Shown: positions 33,505 through 43,125 of the stretch, piece by piece
Layout: every line of letters begins with the position of its first letter
How positions within the stretch are numbered: position 1 is the first letter of the stretch
DNA from: Mycobacterium sp. 1554424.7
GTDB lineage: Bacteria > Actinomycetota > Actinomycetes > Mycobacteriales > Mycobacteriaceae
Direction: 5' to 3'
NCBI RefSeq assembly: GCF_001665295.1
Contig: NZ_LZSE01000122.1
Span: 105,771-169,770, forward strand
DNA length: 64,000 bases
Program-made: the position numbers and the translations under genes
Notes under the pieces: model-generated
What the model was told of the DNA's origin: nothing
Database searches by the model: none
What the model saw: the letters and a program-made list of their open reading frames with translations, nothing else

Positions 33505-34914
33505 GTGAGCATCGCGACCGAGCAACTCGAGGCCGAGGCGATCCAGCTGTCGTTTTCGGGCCGGTTCGGGTTTGGGATCGACCAGTGGGCCTACCTGCCG
33601 TTCGAGGTGCCGTTGGGGGTCCAGCGGATTCGGGTCAGCACGTCGCATGACCGCTTCGCGGTGGGTGGGCCGGTCCGAAACGTGTTGGATCTTGGCATGT
33701 TTGGGCCGGCTGGCCACGAGCTGGGCAATGCGGCCGGATTCCGGGGATGGTCCGGAGGGGCGCGCGACGGCTTTGTGATCTCCGCCGGCCACGCGACGCC
33801 GGGCTACCTTGCCGGGCGTATCGAGCCGGGCCTGTGGGCGGTGGCCCTCGGTCCGGTGGTGCTGAGCCCGTGGGGGATGGCCTGGGAGGCGCGCGTCACG
33901 TTGGAACGCGGGCAGTCCGGGCCGGAAAGCGGCCCGTTGATCGCGTATCCGGCCCCGCCCGTCGGGCGTGCGGGCTGGTACCGCGGGGACCTGCACCTGC
34001 ACACCGTGCATTCCGACGGCCAGCGCCATCCGGACGAGCTGGTGGCGGCCGCGCACGAAAGCGGGCTGGACTTCATCGTGTCCACCGACCACAACACGAA
34101 CTCGGCCAACCGGGTGTGGCCGGCGTGCCGGACGAGCGGGTTGTTGGTGATTCCGGGCGAGGAGGTCACCACCCGGCACGGGCACTGGCTCGCCATTGGC
34201 CTGCCGCCGGGTGGCTGGGTCGACTGGCGATACGCGCCGCGCGACGGGGAGTTCCCGCGCTTCGCTTCTGAAGTCCGCTCGACCGACGGGCTCGTGATCG
34301 CGGCGCATCCCGCCGCGCCGGTGCCGGGGTCGTTGTGGGAGTTCGGTTTTGACCACGTCGACGGGCTCGAGGTGTGGAACGGCCGCTGGAACCTGGACGA
34401 CGAAGTGTCGCTGCGCATTTGGCAGCGGCTGCTGTGCGAGGGCCGGTGTGTTGTGGCGGTCGGGGGCAGTGACTCCCACGCGCATCAGCAGCCGGTGGGT
34501 TCGCCGCAGACCGTCGTGCGCGCGCGGGAGCTGTCGACGCCGGCGCTTTTGGATGGGTTGCGCCGCGGCCGGTCGTACATCGCCGGATCACGCGCTGTCA
34601 CAGTGGAACTCACGGCGTCTTGCTCGAGTCGTGGCGCCGGTCTTGGCGAGACGTTGCGGGTGCCACCTGGGGCGCCGGTCACCGTCACCGCGATGGTCAC
34701 CGGGGCGGCCGGGACGACGGCTTCGTTGATCACCGCGCAGGGTTGCGCCGGCCGGGCCGCGGTGCCCGGGCCGGCGCGGACGATGCTGCGCTGGGAACTC
34801 GACGCCGCGTCGGCGCGCTTCGCGCGGCTGGAGATCCGGGAGGCGCAGCGGCGCCCGCTCGGGTCGATGGTGGCGCTGACGAATCCGGTGTGGCTGGCTA
34901 CGTCGTTGCGCTGA
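33505..34914 (+). CDS. PHP-domain metallohydrolase (CehA/McbA type)
   Basis: 469 residues. The N-terminal ~150 residues are beta-rich; the PHP domain (~155-370) has the metal motifs GDLHLHTVHSDGQ, STDHNTNSAN, PGEEVTTRHGHWLA, AAHPAAPVPGS and GGSDSHAHQQPVG, giving all expected His/Asp ligands. The C-terminal ~90 residues form a small beta domain. The CehA/McbA group includes phosphoesterases and carbaryl hydrolase; the natural substrate is unknown. GTG start with AGGGGAGG site. Tail overlaps the convergent APH-like gene by 17 bp. Confidence 0.88.
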   Translation: MSIATEQLEAEAIQLSFSGRFGFGIDQWAYLPFEVPLGVQRIRVSTSHDRFAVGGPVRNVLDLGMFGPAGHELGNAAGFRGWSGGARDGFVISAGHATPGYLAGRIEPGLWAVALGPVVLSPWGMAWEARVTLERGQSGPESGPLIAYPAPPVGRAGWYRGDLHLHTVHSDGQRHPDELVAAAHESGLDFIVSTDHNTNSANRVWPACRTSGLLVIPGEEVTTRHGHWLAIGLPPGGWVDWRYAPRDGEFPRFASEVRSTDGLVIAAHPAAPVPGSLWEFGFDHVDGLEVWNGRWNLDDEVSLRIWQRLLCEGRCVVAVGGSDSHAHQQPVGSPQTVVRARELSTPALLDGLRRGRSYIAGSRAVTVELTASCSSRGAGLGETLRVPPGAPVTVTAMVTGAAGTTASLITAQGCAGRAAVPGPARTMLRWELDAASARFARLEIREAQRRPLGSMVALTNPVWLATSLR

Positions 34915-35707
34915 GATAGTTCAGGGCGCCCCGCAAGGTGGCTTCGACGCGATGCCCGTGCCGGTGCGCGACGCAGGCGTCGACGAGCATCCAGAGCGCT
35001 TCGTACAGCGGCAGTCGCCATTCTTCAGTGGTCGCGCGGTAGCTTTCGAGCAGGAGTTCCAGCGACGGCTCGGGGGAGCGGTGCGCGAACCGGGCGATGT
35101 CGAACCACGGGTCGGCGACCAGCGCGTCACCCCAATCGATCACGCCGGCGAGCCGCCCCTCGTCGACCACGATGTGCGCGGCTTTCAGGTCGCCGTGACA
35201 CAGCACGCCGTTCTCGATGGCGCCGAGCGTGGCGGTGTGCTCGTCGATCGCGGTGTCGGCGGCGTCGGCCACGTCGGGGGCCAGTTCCCTTGTGTCGTCG
35301 CAGATGGCGCTTAGGAAGCTGAGCCACGACGGGTGCTTCGATCCTTTTGCCAGCCAGCCGAATCCGGGCATGGTCACGCGGTGCAATCGGCGCAGATTGG
35401 TGCCGACTTCGCTGAACGCGGCGTCGTCGGCGGCGATCGGCCGGCCCTTGACGCGGCTCATGATCACCGCGCTCATCCCGGGCTTGAGGCGGCCGAACCG
35501 GATGATCGCAGGGGCGCCGCAGCCCGCAGCCGCGGCCCGCTCGCAGGCCCACGCCTCGGCCCGCAAGGCCTCATCGTTGGTCGACGCCTTCACGATGAGG
35601 CGCTCGCCGACCTCGTAGACGGCGTTGCCCGGGAAGGCGTCGAGCTTGACGACGCGGCTGGGCGCACGGCCCAGCTCGCGCGCCACAAAATCCGCGATGT
35701 CTTGCAC
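34898..35707 (-). CDS. APH-like phosphotransferase
   Basis: 269 residues. Aminoglycoside-phosphotransferase/choline-kinase fold: RLIVKASTNDEALRAEAWA with the ATP lysine and glutamate, catalytic loop VLCHGDLKAAHIVVDEG, and metal motif GVIDWGDALVADPWFDIARF. Such mycobacterial proteins are rarely true resistance enzymes; the substrate may be a sugar, homoserine or acyl compound. Convergent with the PHP gene. Confidence 0.85.
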   Translation of the reverse strand: MQDIADFVARELGRAPSRVVKLDAFPGNAVYEVGERLIVKASTNDEALRAEAWACERAAAAGCGAPAIIRFGRLKPGMSAVIMSRVKGRPIAADDAAFSEVGTNLRRLHRVTMPGFGWLAKGSKHPSWLSFLSAICDDTRELAPDVADAADTAIDEHTATLGAIENGVLCHGDLKAAHIVVDEGRLAGVIDWGDALVADPWFDIARFAHRSPEPSLELLLESYRATTEEWRLPLYEALWMLVDACVAHRHGHRVEATLRGALNYLSATT

Positions 35708-35738
35708 TCGGTCATCATGACCGCTGAGCGCAAGTCAT

Positions 35739-37007
35739 TTACCAGGGTCGTGACGTGCCCGTGCTCTCTCCCGCGGTGAACGTGACCGGCAGCTTGCCCA
35801 GCCCGGTCATGCTCGGGTTGCCCAGGTATTGGTGGACGTTTGCGATATCGACTTGGTAGTCGGGTATGCGGTCGAGGACCGCCTTGACCATCACCTCGGA
35901 CATCAGCCGCGCCAGGTGAGAGCCGATGCAGCGATGCGGCCCGAGCCCAAAGGCGAGGTGGCGGTTGGGTGTTCGGTCGAGGATGATCTCGTCGGGCCTT
36001 TGGAATTCTTTTTCGTCGTGATTGGCGGAGAGCCAGCTGATGACGACGCGGTCGTTCTTTCGGAGGTGTTGGCCGTTGAGCTCGACGTCTTTCGTGACCG
36101 TGCGGCTCAGGGTTTGGTTGACCGAGAAGTAGCGCAGGAATTCGTCGGTGGCGGTGCGGTGGAGCTCGGGGTGGTCGAGGAGTTGTTGGCGCAGCTGCGG
36201 GTGGGTGCCCAGATGCAGCAGGGTCAGCGCGGTCTGCGAGGTGGTGGTGTCGACGCCGCCGGCGATGAGGTTCCACAGGATGTTGAGCAGCTGTTCGTCG
36301 GTGAGGCGGTGGCCGTCGAATTCGAACTGGATGAGGAAGCTGGTCAGGTCGTCTTCGGGTTTGGTTCTTCTGGTGGCCGCGTAGTCGAGGACTTCTTGCA
36401 TCATGGCGGGGACTTGGGAGATGGCGTCGATGTAGTCGGGGCTGTCCTGGGGGATGGCCATGACGGAGTGGAAGAGGTTGGCGTAGAGGTGCCAGTTGTC
36501 GTAGGGCAGGCCCATCAGCTTCATGGTGAGGATGGCCGGGACCGGGCTGGCGTAGTCGAGGACGAGGTCCATCTGCCCGTCGGCGATTTTTTGGTCGAGG
36601 AACCAGTGCGCCGATTGCTCCATGAACGGCTTTAGTTTCTGGACGGCGCCTGGGGAGAGGAACGGGGCGAGGGCGTGCCGTAGGGCGAGGTGGTAGGGGC
36701 CGTCGATTTCGCCAATGCCCAGGGCCGGTTGGCCTTCGGGGCGCGGGACGCCCATCTCGCCTTGGTAGTCGACGCCGTCTGCGGCGTTGGGCTCGTATTT
36801 ATGGGAGAAGGTGTCGCCGTCTCTTGCCGCGTGGCTGACTGCGTCGTAGCTGCTGAGGAACCAGAAGCCGTCGTAGTTGGTGTTCCAGGCGACCGGGCAC
36901 TGGCGGCGCAGGTCGGCGTTGATGGCCAGTTCATTGAGGTTGTATCCGTCGGAGTGGTGGTCGAAGTCGACGACGGCGTCGGCGCTGACGTCGGGACGGG
37001 TTGTCAT
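35739..37007 (-). CDS. cytochrome P450
   Basis: 422 residues. I-helix oxygen motif WNLIAGGVDTTTSQ, ExxR-type region then heme loop FGLGPHRCIGSHLARLM with the axial cysteine. Soluble bacterial P450; needs ferredoxin and reductase that are not encoded nearby. Subfamily not assigned; it differs clearly from the CYP124-like protein at 62524. Ribosome site AGGACT before the ATG at 37007. Divergent from the VOC gene, 87 bp apart. Confidence 0.92.
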   Translation of the reverse strand: MTTRPDVSADAVVDFDHHSDGYNLNELAINADLRRQCPVAWNTNYDGFWFLSSYDAVSHAARDGDTFSHKYEPNAADGVDYQGEMGVPRPEGQPALGIGEIDGPYHLALRHALAPFLSPGAVQKLKPFMEQSAHWFLDQKIADGQMDLVLDYASPVPAILTMKLMGLPYDNWHLYANLFHSVMAIPQDSPDYIDAISQVPAMMQEVLDYAATRRTKPEDDLTSFLIQFEFDGHRLTDEQLLNILWNLIAGGVDTTTSQTALTLLHLGTHPQLRQQLLDHPELHRTATDEFLRYFSVNQTLSRTVTKDVELNGQHLRKNDRVVISWLSANHDEKEFQRPDEIILDRTPNRHLAFGLGPHRCIGSHLARLMSEVMVKAVLDRIPDYQVDIANVHQYLGNPSMTGLGKLPVTFTAGESTGTSRPW

Positions 37008-37094
37008 CTGAAAGTCCTCCACCGCGACGAGAGCTCGGCTATTTACACTATCTTTGCATTATTACGCGCGTGGGTTCTGCCGAGAAAGGCCGCG

Positions 37095-37547
37095 ATGAGT
37101 AGTCACCGGACGACCTTCAACCATGTCGGATTGTGTGTCTCCGATCGCGAGCGGTCGCGGCGGTTCTACGAAAATGTGCTCGGATTTCAGTTCTGGTGGG
37201 AGCTTGATCCGCCCGACGGCCCCACCGCCCAGCTGGTGCAGCTTCCGGAGCCGCTCGGGGTGCATGCGACGTACTTGGTGCGCGACGGGTTTGTGCTCGA
37301 ACTCATGGACTACTCGAAGCGTCAGGTTCATGCCGGGCCGGAACGTGTCATGGATCAGATTGGGCTGACGCACATCTCGTTTTCCGTCTCCGATCTCGGC
37401 GGTGCGTTGAAGAAGGTCGAGGAGTTCGGGGGAACGGTGGTCGACGCGACCGTGACAGAGGCGATGGCAATGATTCGCGATCCAGACGGGCAGCTGTTGG
37501 AGCTGCTTTCGGATGGGTGGCTTTCGGCGCTGCCTCCTCGGCCTTAG
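37095..37547 (+). CDS. VOC/glyoxalase-family protein
   Basis: 150 residues. One VOC module per half: TTFNHVGLCVSDRERSRRFYENVLGF with the first metal His, and IGLTHISFSVSDLGGALKKVEEFGG and a terminal glutamate in RDPDGQLLELLSDG. Metal-dependent enzyme of unknown substrate, perhaps functionally linked to the divergent P450. This is the last clearly core gene before the island. Confidence 0.88.
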   Translation: MSSHRTTFNHVGLCVSDRERSRRFYENVLGFQFWWELDPPDGPTAQLVQLPEPLGVHATYLVRDGFVLELMDYSKRQVHAGPERVMDQIGLTHISFSVSDLGGALKKVEEFGGTVVDATVTEAMAMIRDPDGQLLELLSDGWLSALPPRP

Positions 37548-38022
37548 CGCGGGTTTCCTTCGTGCGCCTCCGGGCGGGCGTGCGGGACCAGCTTCAAAAT
37601 GTTGCGCAGTTGTTCGATTCCATATGCGTGTTCATGACGCGATCGGCCCGACCTTGCAGATCCACATAATCGATAGCTCGAAACGTCCGGGGACCAGCCC
37701 GAATCGATGACGCGACGGGATGGCTGCTCTCGCACAATGACGACGACAACAACAGCGCGATCGCGACGACGATCGCCGACGCCCTAGTCAAGGACCACAC
37801 GAACAGTGGATTGCGGTTTGGATCGTTGAGTGGATGGTGGGTCAACTGAAGGGTCGCAGTTCAACGGAATTCCTGGCGTCGGCGAACGTGCACTCGTCGG
37901 GTGACTGGCGGTTGTTTACCGCGGCAAGGCAGGTATGGGAGCGCGGGCACCAGTCGAGGCGACACACTGTAGAAAAACCGATCTCCGCTGTTCGCGAACG
38001 ACGGGGCCGCTAGAGTGCACGT
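37548..38022. other. left island junction, no supported gene
   Basis: 475 bp where composition shifts to lower GC. A short open stretch ending near 37849 (reading DDATGWLLSHNDDDNNSAI and on to LSGWWVN) looks like the 3' remnant of a lost gene. No tRNA, integrase or clear direct repeat was found. The final bases hold the promoter region of the HNH gene with the 8-bp palindrome TTCGCGAA. Confidence 0.4.
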
Positions 38023-38688
38023 GTGTCAGCGAACGCACGCGGGTCCGATGGTGCGGTCCAGGATGAGGTGCTGAAACGGCTTCGCGAGTGCATTGAGGCC
38101 AACCTCCGAGAGCAACATCTCATCCTGACGCAGGATTACTGGATCAAGAACAGGGAGAACAACTCTGGATTGCTCGAACCCTTCGGTCTCCTAGGCGTAG
38201 CGACTGTTGAACAGATTACTGCCTTGGAACTGATTCGTACGGTCAATGGAGCAACGCACGACGGAAAAAGAACGCACGGCGCCGCGAATATGTTCCCGTT
38301 GGTGGCGGATAGTCAAGGAGGCCGCTATTGCCGAATGTGTGGCGAACGGGCCCTACTCCACGTGGACCATATTATACCGATGTCCAGGGCAGGGACTGAC
38401 CACATCAGTAATCTTCAACTTCTCTGCCGGCCCTGCAACCTTGGCAAAGGCGCCACCGAGTTTGGGAACCTTCCTAACGTCCTGCGGGTCAGGACAGACG
38501 AATCGATATCTGACGGACTGCGGTTTCTCCGCCTGAGTCTTCGCGCGGTTGAATCATCGGGCCGTCCACTCGGCCGCTGCGACTGCGGGCGCTTGGCGAG
38601 CGAGGTAAGACTCTTCGTCTCCGGTCGAAAATCCCTAGCTGCCCACCTAACAAACCTACGCGTAACTTGTGAGGCTTGTGATGTCTAA
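38023..38688 (+). CDS. HNH endonuclease
   Basis: 221 residues, GTG start. An N-terminal helical part (1-95) is followed by a complete HNH zinc motif: Cys103 and Cys106 in CRMCG, the catalytic DH pair at 115-116 in HVDHIIPMSRAGTDHISN, Asn130, and Cys135/Cys138 in LCRPCNLGKG. A second zinc-like set near the C terminus (CDCG and CEAC) is unusual and may read DNA. It overlaps the next DGQHR gene by 8 bp, so they are made together. In an island with DNA-modification genes it is the best candidate for a restriction nuclease; cleavage specificity is unknown. Confidence 0.85.
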   Translation: MSANARGSDGAVQDEVLKRLRECIEANLREQHLILTQDYWIKNRENNSGLLEPFGLLGVATVEQITALELIRTVNGATHDGKRTHGAANMFPLVADSQGGRYCRMCGERALLHVDHIIPMSRAGTDHISNLQLLCRPCNLGKGATEFGNLPNVLRVRTDESISDGLRFLRLSLRAVESSGRPLGRCDCGRLASEVRLFVSGRKSLAAHLTNLRVTCEACDV

Positions 38689-40012
38689 TGCGATCACCAC
38701 ACTAGAACACGAGTTTTATGGATATGAACTCATTCAAAACCCGAGCAATGCGAAGCTTCATCTGTACGTTGCGGGTATCGATGCCCAGGTGTTAAGAGAC
38801 ATCGTATCGATAGACAACGCCGTTAAGTGGGATCCCGCTTCCGGACTTTGGCGCACGGGCGGTCGCAATCGCACGATCAATGAGCAGCACTGGGAGTCAA
38901 TCCGGGATTTTCTTCACTCGTCCAACCAAGAGCGAATCCTTCCATCAGCGATCGTGATTTCGATTGATGAGGATGCTTTTGATTTCGTGCCGCATTCGAA
39001 GATGCCGGCGATCTCGAATGTGGTCCCCGGGGTGGTGAAGTTGAAGGGACGGTATGAGTCGGGCACCCCACCCCTCAAGCCTGTAGAGGAATCAGACCGA
39101 ACAGCCTGGGTGCTCGACGGCCAACACCGAATCAAGGCTTTCCGAGGTTGGTCTCCGCCGGACCCTTACCCAGTCAATGTAATAATCATCAAGCGCTGGA
39201 AGGGTCCTGACTACGAAGACGTGATGAGGCATCAGACGTATGAGTTGAACATGGGTCGTCCCCTAAGCGACGATTTCAAGGCGGCAGTCCGGGAACAGTA
39301 TGACCTACAAGTGGGTCATAAAGAATACAAGCAAGAAATTGCCCTGAGTTGGATCCGCAAGGATCTCGAGGGCCGAGGTGCTGTCTTTGCACCTAATAAG
39401 ATTGTCGGGGCAACTAATTTGCGGCCGACGTATGTAATTACGATGAGCTTTCTGGAGTCGCTTATCCGTCTGGCATTCGACCATGACCCATACCTCGCCA
39501 TGAAGTACACGCTCGAGAAGATGAGTCCTGGCGAGGTCAAGGAGGTTGGTAAGTATTTATTCGACTTCTACGAAGGTGTCCGCTTGTCCCTGGGTTTGAT
39601 AAACCCGAATGTCAAAGGGACGATTGGATCTGGACCGGACGTAAATGCCGCTGTCGACTACTGGGATATTGCTACATTACCTACGAAATATAAACAGCGG
39701 ATTTTGCACAACGTTGGATTGAAGGCGATCACGCGCGGCCTTCTATCCGAAGTGATGGGTGCAACCGCACCGCAGTCCCCGCAGGATGTGGCATCGAAAC
39801 TGGCGCACATGCGAGGTATTCCGTGGCACGACGCGGAGCTTCAGGCGCTCAAGGATGATTGGGTCGTGCCATTGGCGGACGCCCTGAAGACCATGTATAA
39901 GTCAACCGGCACCGATGTGAAAAAGAAGCAGTACCAGTTAATTCTGAGCAAGAAGGATAAGGCGACGGGCAACACCATTGGTACGTTCAACTTGCTCGCC
40001 CACGGGTGGTGA
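38681..40012 (+). CDS. DGQHR-domain (DndB-like) protein
   Basis: 443 residues. The ATG at 38681 overlaps the HNH stop (38686-38688); a GTG at 38669 is an alternative. The family signature WVLDGQHRIKAFRG is near residue 145, with ILPSAIVISI upstream, the layout of DGQHR/DndB-ParB-like proteins. The C-terminal ~250 residues are helical and I cannot assign them. Coupling to the HNH gene suggests a two-protein unit, with DGQHR proteins perhaps sensing DNA or controlling nuclease expression. GC is clearly lower than core genes. Confidence 0.82.
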   Translation: MSNAITTLEHEFYGYELIQNPSNAKLHLYVAGIDAQVLRDIVSIDNAVKWDPASGLWRTGGRNRTINEQHWESIRDFLHSSNQERILPSAIVISIDEDAFDFVPHSKMPAISNVVPGVVKLKGRYESGTPPLKPVEESDRTAWVLDGQHRIKAFRGWSPPDPYPVNVIIIKRWKGPDYEDVMRHQTYELNMGRPLSDDFKAAVREQYDLQVGHKEYKQEIALSWIRKDLEGRGAVFAPNKIVGATNLRPTYVITMSFLESLIRLAFDHDPYLAMKYTLEKMSPGEVKEVGKYLFDFYEGVRLSLGLINPNVKGTIGSGPDVNAAVDYWDIATLPTKYKQRILHNVGLKAITRGLLSEVMGATAPQSPQDVASKLAHMRGIPWHDAELQALKDDWVVPLADALKTMYKSTGTDVKKKQYQLILSKKDKATGNTIGTFNLLAHGW

Positions 40013-40784
40013 CGGCGCGTCGGCCAGTGCAAACTTGGGCACGACATGCATCGCACGTTAACCGGGGTGGCTGAGTAAAGAGCGTCTTGAAACCCGCTGG
40101 CGGCGAAACGGCTCCCAGGACGCCATCCACACCGGCGACTTATGTATGGACCGCCGAGCTACCCCCGGGGCCGACCTACAGGGCAGTCAGCGTAATACAC
40201 GAAGCCGGAAAGTCGGATGACTGCGCGAACGCGAACGAACGGATGGATTCGCAGCCCGTGACAGCCCCAGGGGGCATGGCCGAATAGCCCCGACGAACCG
40301 CCACCCCACCGACTGCGACGCGCGCCTTCGCCTTCGAGCTCTCGCCCGCAGCTGTCTCTATCTGGTCACCGTCTTGGCCAAATACGTTTTGCCCCAAATA
40401 GTTTGAGCACTCGGCCGTTGCCCGAGTCGGTGATGTAATCGTCGCGTCGGTATCCCCTTCCGTCCCTCGGGGTCGGCACGTCTGGTGTGGTAATTCCCTT
40501 GAAGGGAAGAAGCTCCGATTCGGCATCGATGGTTGTCCACCGCCGTGGTGTCGATGCGGCCCTCGGAGCGTCGTGAGTGGACCGACTGGGCTACAACCGG
40601 CGGCCTGAATTTTCGCAATTCCCAAAGTGAGTAAGTGTGGAAGCGCTTACGCCTGATCGACGAATCGGACCATCATCGGATCGAGTGCCGCCAAACCGGG
40701 ATTTGGGAACATACTTCCCGCAGAACGCTGATGGCCAGCAGCATGAGTTCAGGGCTCGAAGGACGCGTCGATGCCGCCCCCGAT
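40013..40784. other. convergent intergenic region in the island
   Basis: 772 bp between the tail ends of the DGQHR gene and the leftward dpd operon. Open frames (the longest, 40176-40625 on the minus strand) have no family features and skewed composition. It contains a perfect dyad TTCCCTTGAAGGGAA (40494-40508), possibly a hairpin. No obvious promoter role because both flanking genes converge. Confidence 0.4.
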
Positions 40785-41888
40785 TCACCGGTGCGGTAAA
40801 GCCGTGAGTAGTAGGTTCGTTAGCAGTTTGACGTCATTCGGAGTGTTCTGTAGCCCGTTCCAGCGACGCTGATCGTCCGGGCCCAAGTTCCAAGTTCCGT
40901 AGGACCAGGCCGTCACTTCTGACAGCGCGGAAAGCTGATGATCCAGTCCGATCCGGGGAAGGGCGTCCGCACCGTGGCCTTCCGTCAACGCGTCCATCAC
41001 GTATCCAAGAGCTTGGATACCGACCCCATGAGTCAACCGCGACTTCCGTGGAATCAACTTCCATTCGACCGGCCAAGTAGCCTCGACAAGGCTCCAAAAA
41101 ATCTTCAAGTGGACAATCATCTGCTCGATGTCACCTGATCCATCAGCGGGATCACGGTACTGGTACAGGGCACCGTCATAAAGACTGTTTTCGATCATCT
41201 TCAGCACGCTGTTGTCTTTGATGTAGCCTTCTGGCGATGTCGGTGTAGCGATTGCGCCGCGGAATGGACTGTCGGTTTCGAGGTTGAGACGGGTCATGAG
41301 CGCGGCAGGAAGACGCCGGCGAGCATACTTAGGCGGCAAGTACCCGGTCGCCTCCGGTAGCAACTCGTGAATCAATCCCTTGGGAAGTGGCTTTGTATTG
41401 TTGACAAGGATGAATTGAGAGCGCTGCTCCTCGGCGTCGGAGGCGATGAAAGCGACAGCGGCAACAGGGAATTCGGCTACGTCGGCGTCGCGGATCGCGG
41501 CAACCCGCTGTTGGCCATCGACTAGAAGCGCCGGCTTGTCCGCGTCCTCGACCGTTTCATCAACCGGGATGATCAACTCGCCCATCGTCGAATATTCGAC
41601 TGTGTTGCGTCGTCGCTTCGTTTCGAATCGCACTCGCGAATCAAAAGCGAGGACAACAGCGTTCGGCAGCAGCGCACCGGGAGACTCGATGTAGCGACGT
41701 ATCGCTCGGATGTGATTGAGAACCTCCGGCCGTTGGTAACCCGCTAGGCCGCCGTCATCTGATCGTCGGACCCGCGAGACAGCAGTGAAGTCAAGGAGGT
41801 GCTTCCCGTCGATGCCGAAACAATAGATTCTGCGCTCACCCTGTCGCACCTCCAGGGCCGGAACTCTGATCTCGTACCTATCAGCCAC
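40785..41888 (-). CDS. DpdB-like DGQHR protein, paralogue 2
   Basis: 367 residues, GTG start overlapping the dpdA stop by 8 bp. Signature PALLVDGQQRVAAIRD near residue 140; shared blocks with paralogue 1 include GYQRPEVLNHIRAI, LLPNAVVLAF, EQRSQFILVNNTKPLPKGL, and LNLETDSPFRGAI. In Salmonella, DpdB (same ParB/DGQHR type) with DpdA is needed to insert preQ0 in DNA. Last gene of the four-gene leftward operon. Having two copies around one dpdA is unusual; they may form a heterodimer or recognise different sites. Confidence 0.82.
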   Translation of the reverse strand: MADRYEIRVPALEVRQGERRIYCFGIDGKHLLDFTAVSRVRRSDDGGLAGYQRPEVLNHIRAIRRYIESPGALLPNAVVLAFDSRVRFETKRRRNTVEYSTMGELIIPVDETVEDADKPALLVDGQQRVAAIRDADVAEFPVAAVAFIASDAEEQRSQFILVNNTKPLPKGLIHELLPEATGYLPPKYARRRLPAALMTRLNLETDSPFRGAIATPTSPEGYIKDNSVLKMIENSLYDGALYQYRDPADGSGDIEQMIVHLKIFWSLVEATWPVEWKLIPRKSRLTHGVGIQALGYVMDALTEGHGADALPRIGLDHQLSALSEVTAWSYGTWNLGPDDQRRWNGLQNTPNDVKLLTNLLLTALPHR

Positions 41889-43125
41889 TTTTGATCCTTC
41901 CCCGACTTGTGGGCCTAGTGGTTTCCAGTTGCTTCATCTTCGCGGCAAGCACCGACAGATTATGGAAGCCGCGCCGCTTATTCCGTTCACTACCACGGAA
42001 GATCGCGATCTCGATGCCATGCTTGGTGCAGAGACCGCACTGGCAATCGCGCCACGGCACTCGCGTGAGCGTGCGACGGTACTGATCGCCGTAGTCGCCC
42101 TTGAGACCGACGATCTGTCCGTAATCCAGTACAGCGGCTAGGGTTTCATCGAGGTCGCAAGATCCCTCATCGAACGCCCGAAGATTTCGGAGACTTCGTC
42201 TTTCGGCCTCGATTGCGCGTTGTTGCGAGACCGTCCCGGAGAGGATTGCTTTCTTGAGCGCAACGTTACCGTCAACCTGCGGGACCCGGATGGCCGCGTA
42301 CCGATCGTCGGTGGTGTGGTAGTTGTCCCGGTCGTCCATGAACGACTGTCTGAACGACGACGTGCTATCAAAGCTTGTCACGCCCAATCTGCTGAATTCC
42401 GTGATAGATTCGGTGCGGGTGATACCCAGCAGATGGAGTTTGGTGTCCGCCCTGCGGATGTTTGCGATCTCTTCAAGACATGCGAGTATGTCGGGTGTCT
42501 TTAATGCAACCATGCCGCCCAAGGCAATTCGCTGATAGCCCATGTCCTGAAGTTCTCGCACGCTGTCAGCAAAACTAGCCGGATCCCAGCCTTGCGCCGC
42601 CCCGATTGGTTCGAAGCTCACGCGTTGATCTACGACTGCCGATAAGAATTTCTCGGCATATGTAAGGGAGATGCGGCGTCTGTCCACCCAGTCCGCCGGA
42701 GGATCACCGCTGCCTGGACGGCGGTAACCAAGTATGACGTGATCGATGCTTACTCCTGCGTCGAAGCCACACTGACCGTAGAAGTCGAGGACCTCGTTGA
42801 CTGAGTACGGCGGCTCTGGCTCATTAACGTAAGTGAATGCGCCACAGTCTCCGAGCGTGTCGATCGTAGGAGGCAGCCGGAAGAAGCCCCTGACGCCGAG
42901 TCGATACAGGCGCTGCCGCTGCGGCATTGAGTACTTCCCAACTTCCCTGCCTGAACCGTCGACCACGGCTTTCGAGACGAGAATGCCGTCGTACGGACGC
43001 ATGGTTAAGACCTCGTGTGCGTAGAGGTCATCGCGCTGGCGGACACGGAGAGGGTGGTACTCGTCGTGGATGAAGTCATACGAAGGGCTGACCTGGTCTT
43101 GACTGTCGGGGAAGTAGAACTTCAC
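41881..43125 (-). CDS. dpdA: DpdA-type DNA-guanine transglycosylase
   Basis: 414 residues, GTG start overlapping the upstream gene (GTGA). TGT-superfamily TIM barrel: Asp93 in DTLGDCGAFTY matches the catalytic Asp of the DSGGFQ motif, ALGGMVALKT (201-210) the substrate loop, and Asp253 in FDSTSSFRQSF the nucleophile. Zinc site CQCGLC (Cys361, 363, 366) with His388 in FHNL is intact. This layout is that of DpdA, which swaps guanine in DNA for preQ0, rather than tRNA Tgt, which mycobacteria generally lack. Partners: DpdB-like genes on both sides and preQ0 synthesis across the divergent promoter. Confidence 0.9.
   Translation of the reverse strand: MKFYFPDSQDQVSPSYDFIHDEYHPLRVRQRDDLYAHEVLTMRPYDGILVSKAVVDGSGREVGKYSMPQRQRLYRLGVRGFFRLPPTIDTLGDCGAFTYVNEPEPPYSVNEVLDFYGQCGFDAGVSIDHVILGYRRPGSGDPPADWVDRRRISLTYAEKFLSAVVDQRVSFEPIGAAQGWDPASFADSVRELQDMGYQRIALGGMVALKTPDILACLEEIANIRRADTKLHLLGITRTESITEFSRLGVTSFDSTSSFRQSFMDDRDNYHTTDDRYAAIRVPQVDGNVALKKAILSGTVSQQRAIEAERRSLRNLRAFDEGSCDLDETLAAVLDYGQIVGLKGDYGDQYRRTLTRVPWRDCQCGLCTKHGIEIAIFRGSERNKRRGFHNLSVLAAKMKQLETTRPTSRGRIKSG

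Noticed and set aside
34898-35707. Considered an aminoglycoside resistance gene
   Set aside because: APH-fold proteins are common housekeeping kinases in mycobacteria; nothing in the sequence or context points to drug resistance.
40176-40625. 149-residue minus-strand frame between the convergent island genes
   Set aside because: No ribosome site, no motif, composition of non-coding sequence.
41881-43125. Considered a tRNA-guanine transglycosylase of queuosine synthesis
   Set aside because: Motifs and genomic partners (DpdB-like genes, no queA/queG/queF) fit DpdA; a tRNA role cannot be fully excluded without assay.
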